Below, in pieces: positions 25,671 through 32,439 of a stretch of DNA of 64,000 nucleotides. Origin of the DNA: Bacillota bacterium (GTDB lineage Bacteria; Bacillota_I; Bacilli_A; RF39; UBA660); assembly GCA_023430885.1 (NCBI GenBank), contig JAEYYH010000026.1, positions 109,092 to 173,091 of the forward strand. The letters are read 5' to 3'. Numbering within the stretch: the first letter of the stretch is position 1; each line of letters opens with the position of its first letter. Position numbers and translations under genes: made by a program. The notes under the pieces are model-generated. The model was not told the origin of the DNA. It saw only the letters and a list, made by a program, of their open reading frames with translations, and did not search any database.

Positions 25671-26557
25671 TGAAAAGTGGATTCGTAACATTAATAGGTA
25701 GACCAAACGTAGGAAAATCTACACTACTTAATAGTATAATTGGTAAGAAAGTAGCAATTACTTCTGACAAGCCACAAACCACTAGGAATATAATACAAGG
25801 TATTTATAATGAGGAAGATACACAAATAGTATTTGTTGATACACCGGGGATTCACAAACCGAATCACAAACTAGGGACATATTTAAATAAGCAGGCATAT
25901 TATTCTATCGAAGATGTGGATATAGTTCTTTTTCTTATAGATGCAAGCATGGGACTTGGTCCTGGCGATAAATTTATTATTGAAAGATTACAAACAATAG
26001 AAAAACCAGTAATATTAATAATAAATAAAATTGATAAATTATCTAGAGATCAATTATTAGAAAAAATAACTGAATATAAAGATTTATATAATTTTGCAGA
26101 AATAATACCAGTATCAGCTCTAAAAAAAGATAATGTACAAACAGTAGTAAAAGTACTTAAAAATTATCTTCCTGATTCAGTACAATTTTATGATAAAGCA
26201 GATATAACAAATAAATCTACTGAATTTCTAATAGCTGAAATTATTAGAGAGAAGGTTTTTGAACTAACTGAAGAGGAAGTACCACATTCTATCACATGTT
26301 ATATTGAACATGTTGAAAAAAACAAAACAAATTATGTTTTAAATGGTGTTATTGTGGTTGATAGAGATTCTTTAAAAAGAATTATTATTGGCAAGCAAGG
26401 TCAGAAAATTAAAGAAATAGGAATCAGAGCTAGAAAAGATATAGAAGAATTACTTGGTAAACAAGTTTATTTAGAACTATATGTTAAAACAATAAAAAAA
26501 TGGCGTGATAAAGAGAGTAGTTTAGCGGAATTTGGTTTCACTGATTTTGATAAATAA
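25670..26557 (+). CDS. era: GTPase Era
   Basis: 295 residues. G1 GRPNVGKST (10-18), G3 DTPG with IHKPNHKLG after it, G4 NKID, then the C-terminal KH domain with IIIGKQGQKIKEIG. Binds the 3' end of 16S rRNA during 30S assembly. Coupled to cdd by a one-base overlap; yqzL and recO follow as in B. subtilis. Confidence 0.96.
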   Translation: MKSGFVTLIGRPNVGKSTLLNSIIGKKVAITSDKPQTTRNIIQGIYNEEDTQIVFVDTPGIHKPNHKLGTYLNKQAYYSIEDVDIVLFLIDASMGLGPGDKFIIERLQTIEKPVILIINKIDKLSRDQLLEKITEYKDLYNFAEIIPVSALKKDNVQTVVKVLKNYLPDSVQFYDKADITNKSTEFLIAEIIREKVFELTEEEVPHSITCYIEHVEKNKTNYVLNGVIVVDRDSLKRIIIGKQGQKIKEIGIRARKDIEELLGKQVYLELYVKTIKKWRDKESSLAEFGFTDFDK

Positions 26558-26578
26558 AGTGTATAAATAGAAAATAAT

Positions 26579-26610
26579 AAGTCCACTATTAAATAGAAAG
26601 GTGGACTTTT
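26579..26610 (+). promoter_or_regulatory. Hairpin overlapping the yqzL ribosome binding site
   Basis: AAGTCCAC / GTGGACTT inverted repeat with a ~14-base loop, ending two bases before the yqzL ATG. The AAAGGTGG ribosome site sits on the 3' arm, so folding would hide it. Four T follow, so a weak terminator after era is the alternative reading. Confidence 0.55.
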
Positions 26611-26721
26611 ATGAATAAAGAATTATTATGGGACATGTTTGTCCATACAGGTAAAGTAGAATATTATATTAAGTATAAGGAGTTAGAAAATGAGAGTAAT
26701 AAAGGTAGGACAGAAGTATAG
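26611..26721 (+). CDS. yqzL: YqzL-family small protein, 36 aa
   Basis: A 36-codon gene from ATG 26611 to TAG 26719-26721, with AAAGGTGG upstream. The sequence MNKELLWDMFVHTGKVEYYI fits the YqzL family pattern (W-x-x-F-x-x-T-G-x-x-x-x-Y), and the position between era and recO is exactly that of yqzL in Bacillus. Function unknown. It overlaps the following DUF1653 gene by 32 bases. Confidence 0.78.
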   Translation: MNKELLWDMFVHTGKVEYYIKYKELENESNKGRTEV

Positions 26722-26932
26722 ACATTTTAAAAATAAACTATATGAAGTAATTGCAATTGCCAATGATTCAGAAAGTAATAATGATGAAGATTTAAAAAAA
26801 GTAGTTGTTTATAAAGCTTTATATGGAGAAGGATTAATTTGGGTAAGAGATTATGATATGTTTGCGTCAAAAGTTGATAAAGAAAAATACCCAGATGTAG
26901 ATCAAGAATATCGTTTTGAAGAAGTTAATTAA
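26690..26932 (+). CDS. DUF1653 family protein
   Basis: 80 residues. Matches the DUF1653 pattern: G-x-K-Y-R-H-F-K-x-K-x-Y-E-V near the start, VVVYKALYGEG in the middle, WVRDYDMFASKV near the end. The family is small, soluble and uncharacterised. AAGGAG ribosome site inside yqzL. The stop overlaps the recO start (TAATG), so this gene is inserted between yqzL and recO relative to Bacillus. Confidence 0.8.
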   Translation: MRVIKVGQKYRHFKNKLYEVIAIANDSESNNDEDLKKVVVYKALYGEGLIWVRDYDMFASKVDKEKYPDVDQEYRFEEVN

Positions 26933-27666
26933 TGATAGATAAGATAGATGGCATTGTTGTTAGTGAACTTGACTATGGTGAAACAAGTAAAATAATTAAT
27001 GTCTTAACAAGAGAACTCGGAATTATAGGGATGATGGCCAAAGGGGCTAGAACTATGAAAAGTCCTCTTAGAAGTACTACTGGTAAATTAACATATGGTA
27101 CATTTTATATTAAATATAACGAAAACAAATTATCGATTTTAAAAAATGTAGATATAATAAATAACTTTAGAAACCTGCAGACTGATATAGAAAAAATCAG
27201 TTATGTTAGTTATTTATTAGAACTGGCTACCCAAGTTGTAAAGCACGCACAAAGTGATGAAATATATGATTTACTAATTAGCAGTATTAAAAAAATAAAT
27301 GATGGTTTTGATCCGCTAGTTATAACTAACATATTAGAACTTAAATTTTTACAGTATTTAGGAGTCATGCCAATATTAGATTGTTGTAGTGTTTGTGGTA
27401 GCACTAAATCGATAGCTACACTGTCTAGTTTTAAAGGTGGTTATCTATGCAATAATTGTTTAAAAAACGAACCAATAGTTAGTGAAAAAACAATTAAATT
27501 AATAAGAATGTTTTTTTACGTTGATATTGATAAAATAACTAAACTAGATGTTGGTGAAAAATCAAAAATGGAAATAAATAATTTTCTAAATGATTATTAT
27601 GATAGATATACAGGTCTTTACTTAAAGACAAAAGCCTTTATTAAGAATTTGAAGAAAATAAAGTAG
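26932..27666 (+). CDS. recO: DNA repair protein RecO
   Basis: 244 residues. N-terminal OB fold (GIVVSELDYGETSKIINVLTRELG, then GARTMKSPLRS) and a C-terminal helical domain with a four-Cys zinc site (CCSVCG...GGYLCNNC). Loads RecA onto SSB-coated DNA together with RecR. Coupled to the preceding gene. Confidence 0.94.
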   Translation: MIDKIDGIVVSELDYGETSKIINVLTRELGIIGMMAKGARTMKSPLRSTTGKLTYGTFYIKYNENKLSILKNVDIINNFRNLQTDIEKISYVSYLLELATQVVKHAQSDEIYDLLISSIKKINDGFDPLVITNILELKFLQYLGVMPILDCCSVCGSTKSIATLSSFKGGYLCNNCLKNEPIVSEKTIKLIRMFFYVDIDKITKLDVGEKSKMEINNFLNDYYDRYTGLYLKTKAFIKNLKKIK

Positions 27667-27673
27667 GTGTATT

Positions 27674-28120
27674 ATGGAAGGATATAAGTATATATTTATC
27701 CCTATGATTTCATTAATTATTTGTCAAATAATTAAGTTTACTATGGAATCATTAAAATATAGAAGTTTAGAATGGAATAGACTTGTAAATGGCGCTGGAG
27801 GTATGCCTAGTGCTCATGCTTCTTTCAGTTTTGCATTAACATCAATAATTGGTTATGATATGGGTGTATCAAGTCCTATATTTGCTATATCACTAATTTT
27901 TTCTATGATAGTATGTTACGATGCAATGGGAATAAGATTCGAAAGTGGTAAACAAGCAGAAATAATAAATGATCTAGCTGAAATCGTAGAAAAAGAGAAA
28001 AGACACAGAATTACTTTTGAACATCTTAAAGAACAATTGGGTCATAAACCCCTTGAAGTAATAATGGGAATTTTACTAGGTACTGTAGTTTCTGCATTAT
28101 TTAACTTATATATATTTTAG
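27674..28120 (+). CDS. yuiD: Divergent PAP2-family membrane protein (YuiD/DUF212)
   Basis: 148 residues with several membrane helices. Family motifs are GGMPSAHASF (phosphatase-like motif with the catalytic His region), YDAMGIRFESGKQAEIIN, and LKEQLGHKPLEVIMGILLG. Related to acid phosphatases acting on lipid phosphates; the substrate is unknown. Last gene of the era-recO group, followed by a strong terminator. Confidence 0.88.
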   Translation: MEGYKYIFIPMISLIICQIIKFTMESLKYRSLEWNRLVNGAGGMPSAHASFSFALTSIIGYDMGVSSPIFAISLIFSMIVCYDAMGIRFESGKQAEIINDLAEIVEKEKRHRITFEHLKEQLGHKPLEVIMGILLGTVVSALFNLYIF

Positions 28121-28146
28121 CTTAAGTGTAAACTTAAGTTTTTTTA
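28121..28146 (+). terminator. Intrinsic terminator
   Basis: CTTAAGT / ACTTAAG stem, GTAA loop and a run of T directly after the stop codon. Confidence 0.85.
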
Positions 28147-28175
28147 TTGAAAATATATAATTTATGATATATACT
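28147..28175 (+). promoter_or_regulatory. Promoter of the vWA prepilin gene
   Basis: TTGAAA at 28147-28152 and TATACT at 28170-28175, spacer 17, just after the terminator. An ~80-base leader follows before the ATG. Confidence 0.55.
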
Positions 28176-28254
28176 TTATATAAGAAGTAAAATAGTAACA
28201 TGAGGTAAGAAGTATAACGTGTAGTAGTGAAGTGTATTATGGGTAGGAGATTTT

Positions 28255-29397
28255 ATGAAAAAAAGTCAAGGCTTTACACTTATAGAACTTATAGCAGTTA
28301 TAACAATGCTTGCAGTTATAGCTTTAATAACTATACCTGCTGTTAATGGTGCAATTACAAAATCAAAAAATAGAGCATATCAAACGCAAAAAAATGCGAT
28401 ATTAGAGGCTGCTAAAGAATGGAATCTAGAAAATGTCGGTTCTGATTTAGGAATAAAGCAAGTTGCATATGACGTAATGTTCATTATGGATATTAGTGGA
28501 AGTATGCAAGGTACTACAAGATTTTTAAATACTGTATCTGCAATGAATGATATAATGAAGTTATTATTAACTTCAAGTGATAAAAATAGAGTATCATTGA
28601 TAGCTTTTTCTAATGGTCCAACTACAATATTGAATATGGATCATTATACTTCATCTAATACAGGAGGCAATTTTTTACTTACTAATTCAACAAGTACTTT
28701 AACCGTTGCAAACAATGTTTTAAATTCATTAAATCAAACTATAGTGAAAAGTATAACGGCAGGTGGTTTAACAAATGCCCAACTTGCTATAAAAGAGACT
28801 GCTGCATCTTATTTAGAAGGATTGTCTAGTATTAATAAAAATATTCCAGTTGTTATGTTTCTAACTGATGGATTGCCCGAAGGATATTGTTATACTGATT
28901 ACATAAATTTATCGGCAAGTGATTGTTCATCAAGTGAGGTAAATCGTCATTATTATTCAATACTAACTGCGCAATATTATAAGAATTTATTAACCCAACA
29001 ATCAAGCCAAATTTCAAAGTTTTACACAGTGGGATTAGATTTAACTAGTGCGACTTCGATAGCATTTTTAGATCCGACTACATCAAAGCTTTCTAATTAC
29101 ACAGCACTTAAAACTATGCTTGAATCTAGTTCCAATCCAATAAAAACATACAATTATGCTGATATGTCTTTTACAGGGGCAAATATGACCCAAGAAGATA
29201 TATTAAATATATTTAAAACTGCTTTAGCAGATGCAATCTCTGACACAGGTAAAGTTAATATACAAACATTAGTTGATGCTGGTTATATTGATGAAAGTTC
29301 CCTTATTGACCCAAGAACGGGTGAAGAAATGGTAGGATATATTGAAATCACATATAACGAAACAGAAAATAAATATTTATACGAATTCAAAGAATAA
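28255..29397 (+). CDS. Modular type IV prepilin with an inserted von Willebrand factor A domain
   Basis: 380 residues. Canonical prepilin leader MKKSQG|FTLIE with Glu at +5, then a hydrophobic helix to ~residue 30. A short pilin linker leads into a vWA domain (~72-310) with MIDAS residues D79-I-S81-G-S83, Thr173 and D205 (LTDG). The last ~45 residues (LVDAGYIDESSLIDPRTGEEMVGYIEITYN) match the C-terminal segment of ordinary Gram-positive pilins, as also seen in the next gene, so the vWA domain seems inserted into a pilin. Likely a minor adhesive pilin, comparable to modular pilins known from Streptococcus sanguinis. No prepilin peptidase or ATPase gene lies in this window. Confidence 0.88.
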   Translation: MKKSQGFTLIELIAVITMLAVIALITIPAVNGAITKSKNRAYQTQKNAILEAAKEWNLENVGSDLGIKQVAYDVMFIMDISGSMQGTTRFLNTVSAMNDIMKLLLTSSDKNRVSLIAFSNGPTTILNMDHYTSSNTGGNFLLTNSTSTLTVANNVLNSLNQTIVKSITAGGLTNAQLAIKETAASYLEGLSSINKNIPVVMFLTDGLPEGYCYTDYINLSASDCSSSEVNRHYYSILTAQYYKNLLTQQSSQISKFYTVGLDLTSATSIAFLDPTTSKLSNYTALKTMLESSSNPIKTYNYADMSFTGANMTQEDILNIFKTALADAISDTGKVNIQTLVDAGYIDESSLIDPRTGEEMVGYIEITYNETENKYLYEFKE

Positions 29398-29419
29398 GGG
29401 TCTACTTTATTCTTTTTTT
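29389..29419 (+). terminator. Intrinsic terminator between the two prepilin genes
   Basis: AAAGAATA / TATTCTTT stem with an 11-base loop and seven T. A TATAAT at 29424-29429 follows at once and may start the next transcript. Confidence 0.6.
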
Positions 29420-29445
29420 ATGTTATAATTTCTTAAGGTGGTAGT

Positions 29446-30408
29446 ATGAAAAATAAGAATGGGTTTACATTAATAGAACTTATAGCAGTAATAACAATAC
29501 TTGCAGTTATTGCTTTAATAACGGTACCGGCTGTCAATAAAGCAGTCACTAAATCTAAGGAAAAATCATTGGAAGCTCAAAAAGAGACAATAGTTGATGC
29601 GGCTAAAAAATACGCACTCGCAAATAGTGAAATACTTCCTGAATATGATTTAGGTCAAAAATTAATACGTATTAGTGACCTAGTTGAAGATGGATACTTA
29701 GAAAAAATTCCTATTGATCCTGTTACAGACAGTGAAATGACTGATTGTGTAAAAGTTACTTATGATGAAAATAAAAACAAATATACTTATGTTTACGGTG
29801 AATGTAAGATTGATATAACAACAAAAAATGTATATCCAAATGGTTATAGATTATTATATATTTATAACGAAGATTCAGAAGAATTAACAACACTTAATGA
29901 TTTTTTTGATGATATTTCAATAGAAGAATTAACAGCAGAGGATTCTGCTACATTACAAAAATATGGAACAGAAAATATATATGGTATTCGAGAAGCGACA
30001 GCTATTATTTTTGATGATAGCGATATAGCAATTGATGGGCTTGAACAACTTCAAATAAGAATTGAAAATATTAATATTTATATGGATATATATAGTTTAT
30101 TTTTTAATGTTGTAAAAAAGTATAATAGTGATTTAGGTTATACTGCCATGTACATGTTTAGCAACCCGGAAGATTCAATAATATATCTTGGAGTTAGTAT
30201 GAAAGCAATGGTAGCACATGAATCGCCTGAAGATTTAGAAGATATAGAAAATGAATTAAGTATATTTAGCAATAAGAATATACATACAATAAGTGATTCG
30301 TGTAATGCTCTGCAAAATGCATATATGTCAGAAAATCCTGAACCAACAGAACCGTTTGAATGTCCTTTTGAATCATATAGTATAACTGAGTTTCAATTTG
30401 ATCAATAA
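29446..30408 (+). CDS. Modular type IV prepilin with unknown C-terminal domain
   Basis: 320 residues. Leader MKNKNG|FTLIE with Glu at +5. The first ~60 residues are nearly the same as in the preceding prepilin (ELIAVIT.LAVIALIT.PAVN.A.TKSK), so the two are paralogues. Residues ~75-125 form a normal pilin head with DLVEDGYLEKIPIDPVTD and a Cys pair (Cys104, Cys123). A ~190-residue acidic domain of unknown fold follows, ending in a second Cys pair. AAGGTGG ribosome site. Confidence 0.85.
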   Translation: MKNKNGFTLIELIAVITILAVIALITVPAVNKAVTKSKEKSLEAQKETIVDAAKKYALANSEILPEYDLGQKLIRISDLVEDGYLEKIPIDPVTDSEMTDCVKVTYDENKNKYTYVYGECKIDITTKNVYPNGYRLLYIYNEDSEELTTLNDFFDDISIEELTAEDSATLQKYGTENIYGIREATAIIFDDSDIAIDGLEQLQIRIENINIYMDIYSLFFNVVKKYNSDLGYTAMYMFSNPEDSIIYLGVSMKAMVAHESPEDLEDIENELSIFSNKNIHTISDSCNALQNAYMSENPEPTEPFECPFESYSITEFQFDQ

Positions 30409-30411
30409 TGA

Positions 30412-30440
30412 TTGACATTATATTATTTATGTAATATAAT
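30412..30440 (+). promoter_or_regulatory. SigA promoter of glyS
   Basis: TTGACA at 30412-30417 and TATAAT at 30435-30440, spacer 17. An inverted repeat ATTATATTA / TAATATAAT spans the same stretch. Confidence 0.75.
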
Positions 30441-30446
30441 TAATGA

Positions 30447-30563
30447 CATAAATGCAATGATGGTGTGGAAAACCGGAGTAATATAAATTAAGCTGATTCT
30501 TCTAGAATAAGTAAGGTGGAACCGCTCCAAGAGGAGTCCTTACAATTATTCTAGAAGTTTTTT
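30447..30563 (+). ncRNA. Short T-box-like leader of glyS
   Basis: The T-box core AAGGTGGAACCGC lies at 30513-30525 and is followed by a GCTCC-AAGA-GGAG hairpin. The whole core sits in the loop of a long terminator: CTTCTAGAATAA GTAAGG (30499-30516) pairs with CCTTAC AA TTATTCTAGAAG (30538-30557), followed by six T. From the promoter to the T-box only ~65 bases are available, so Stem I must be very short. A GGA triplet at 30475-30477 is a possible Gly specifier. Confidence 0.7.
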
Positions 30564-30581
30564 AATAAAAGGAGAGATAAT

Positions 30582-31961
30582 ATGGAAGAATTAACAATGG
30601 AAAAATTAGTAAATTTATGCAAACAATATGGTTTCATTTATAGTGGAAGTGAAATATATGGTGGCTTAGCAAATACTTGGGATTACGGTCCTGTTGGAGT
30701 AGAACTTAAAAATAATGTTAAAAAGGCTTGGATGAAAAAATTTGTCCAAGAAAATAGATATAATGTTGGTATGGATAGTGCAATACTTATGAATCCTAAA
30801 ACTTGGGAAGCATCAGGACATTTAGCAACTTTTTCTGATCCATTAATTGATTGTAAAGCTTGCAAATCAAGATTTAGAGCTGACAAATTAGTTGAAGACT
30901 TTAATAAAGGTAGTGAAACTGGAGATGGATGGTCTAATGAAAAATTAGTTGAATATATTAATTCAAATAAAATAGTTTGCCCAAAATGTGGTAAATTAGA
31001 TTATACAGATATTAGACAGTTTAACCTAATGTTTAAAACCTTTCAAGGTGTTACTGAAGACACAAAAAATACAATATATTTAAGACCTGAAACTGCTCAA
31101 GGAATATTTGTAAATTTTCAAAATGTTCAAAGAAGTATGCGTCTTAAATTACCATTTGGTATATGTCAAATAGGTAAAAGTTTTAGAAATGAAATTACTC
31201 CAGGTAATTTTACTTTTAGAACACGTGAATTTGAACAAATGGAACTTGAATTTTTCTGTAAGCCAGGAACAGAAATAGAGTGGTTTAATTACTGGAAAAA
31301 TTATTGCCATAAATGGTTAAAAGACTTAGGAATGAAAGAAGAAAACCTAAGATATAGAGATCACGAAAAAGAAGAATTATCTTTTTATAGTAACGCCACA
31401 ACTGATTTTGAATATAAGTTTCCATTTGGTTGGGGAGAACTTTGGGGTGTAGCAAGTCGTACTAATTACGATTTAACGCAACATCAAAAAGTATCAGGAC
31501 AAAGTATGGAATACTTAGATCCTGAAACTAATGAAAAGTATATTCCATATGTCATTGAACCTAGTTTAGGTTGTGATAGAATGGTTTTAGCGGTTCTTTG
31601 TAATGCATATCATGCTGAAAAACTTGAAAATGGTGAAATTAGAGAAGTAATGCAGTTAGCACCAGTTTTAGCACCATATAAAGTGGCAGTACTTCCACTT
31701 ATGAAAAAATTTCATCAAGATAAAGCAAATGAAGTATATGAAATGCTTTCTAAAAACTTCATGACAACATATGATGAATCAGGTAATATTGGTAAGAGAT
31801 ATAGAAGACAAGATGTAATTGGTACTCCATTATGTGTTACTATAGATGAAGAAACACTTTCTAATAATACTGTAACTGTAAGAGATAGAGATACTATGTT
31901 ACAAGAAACAATTAAAATAACTGAACTTACTGATTATATAGATAATAAAATTAAATTTTAA
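30582..31961 (+). CDS. glyS: Glycyl-tRNA synthetase, dimeric (class II alpha2) type
   Basis: 459 residues, the single-chain form rather than the GlyQ/GlyS tetramer of B. subtilis. Motifs: YGPVGVELKNNV near the N-terminus, a CKAC...CPKC zinc-type insertion, motif 2 IGKSFRNEITPGNFTFRTREFEQMELEFF, motif 3 VIEPSLGCDRMVLAVL, and a C-terminal anticodon-binding domain (APYKVAVLPLM onwards). AAAGGAGAG ribosome site. Confidence 0.95.
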   Translation: MEELTMEKLVNLCKQYGFIYSGSEIYGGLANTWDYGPVGVELKNNVKKAWMKKFVQENRYNVGMDSAILMNPKTWEASGHLATFSDPLIDCKACKSRFRADKLVEDFNKGSETGDGWSNEKLVEYINSNKIVCPKCGKLDYTDIRQFNLMFKTFQGVTEDTKNTIYLRPETAQGIFVNFQNVQRSMRLKLPFGICQIGKSFRNEITPGNFTFRTREFEQMELEFFCKPGTEIEWFNYWKNYCHKWLKDLGMKEENLRYRDHEKEELSFYSNATTDFEYKFPFGWGELWGVASRTNYDLTQHQKVSGQSMEYLDPETNEKYIPYVIEPSLGCDRMVLAVLCNAYHAEKLENGEIREVMQLAPVLAPYKVAVLPLMKKFHQDKANEVYEMLSKNFMTTYDESGNIGKRYRRQDVIGTPLCVTIDEETLSNNTVTVRDRDTMLQETIKITELTDYIDNKIKF

Positions 31962-31985
31962 GACGTATTTATACGTCTTTTTTTG
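31960..31985 (+). terminator. Intrinsic terminator of glyS
   Basis: AAGACGTAT / ATACGTCTT stem with a two-base loop (probably opening to four) and a T-run. Confidence 0.85.
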
Positions 31986-31997
31986 TTTAGTTATTCC

Positions 31998-32026
31998 ATA
32001 AACTAGAATTTTTTTACATACTGAAT
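31998..32026 (+). promoter_or_regulatory. SigE-like promoter of spoIIID
   Basis: ATAAA (31998-32002), 14 bases, then CATACTGAAT (32017-32026) resembles the SigE consensus (ATATT N14 CATACAnT). Fits the known SigE control of spoIIID. Match is partial. Confidence 0.5.
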
Positions 32027-32051
32027 ATAATAAAAAGAAAGAAGTGAAAAA

Positions 32052-32339
32052 ATGTCTGGTAAAAAAATTAAATTAGAGTATTTAAGTGAAAGAGTACTGA
32101 AAGAAGCAAAGTATTTTCTTTTATCACAGTCAACACTAAAAAAAACAGCAAATTTTTCTAATAGAAGTTCTTCAACTATTCATAGAGATCTAACTGAAAA
32201 ACTACCACAAATAAATGCCGAATTATATCGAGAAGTTCGCATAATATTGAATAAAAATATTAAAAAAAGGTCAGCTAGAGGTGGAGAAGCAACAAAACAA
32301 AAATATTTGAAGAGACAAAGTAATAACAAGAATGTTTAA
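32052..32339 (+). CDS. spoIIID: Sporulation transcription factor SpoIIID
   Basis: 95 residues. A helix-turn-helix (TLKKTANFSNRSSSTIHRDLTEKLPQINAEL) and the family's C-terminal basic region with RGGEATKQKY are clear. SpoIIID is the mother-cell DNA-binding regulator acting between SigE and SigK, including on sigK itself, which is also in this window. The N-terminus is about eight residues longer than in B. subtilis. Short transcript between two terminators. Confidence 0.92.
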   Translation: MSGKKIKLEYLSERVLKEAKYFLLSQSTLKKTANFSNRSSSTIHRDLTEKLPQINAELYREVRIILNKNIKKRSARGGEATKQKYLKRQSNNKNV

Positions 32340-32361
32340 TATTATTAACATTCTTGTTTTA
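32325..32361 (+). terminator. Intrinsic terminator of spoIIID
   Basis: AACAAGAATGTT / AACATTCTTGTT, 12-bp stem with the stop codon in the loop and TTTT after it. Confidence 0.8.
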
Positions 32362-32439
32362 TATTAAATAAAATAAAAAAATCACTAAAAACATACATAT
32401 ATACATGTTATAATATAATAGATTAGAAAAGGTGATAGT

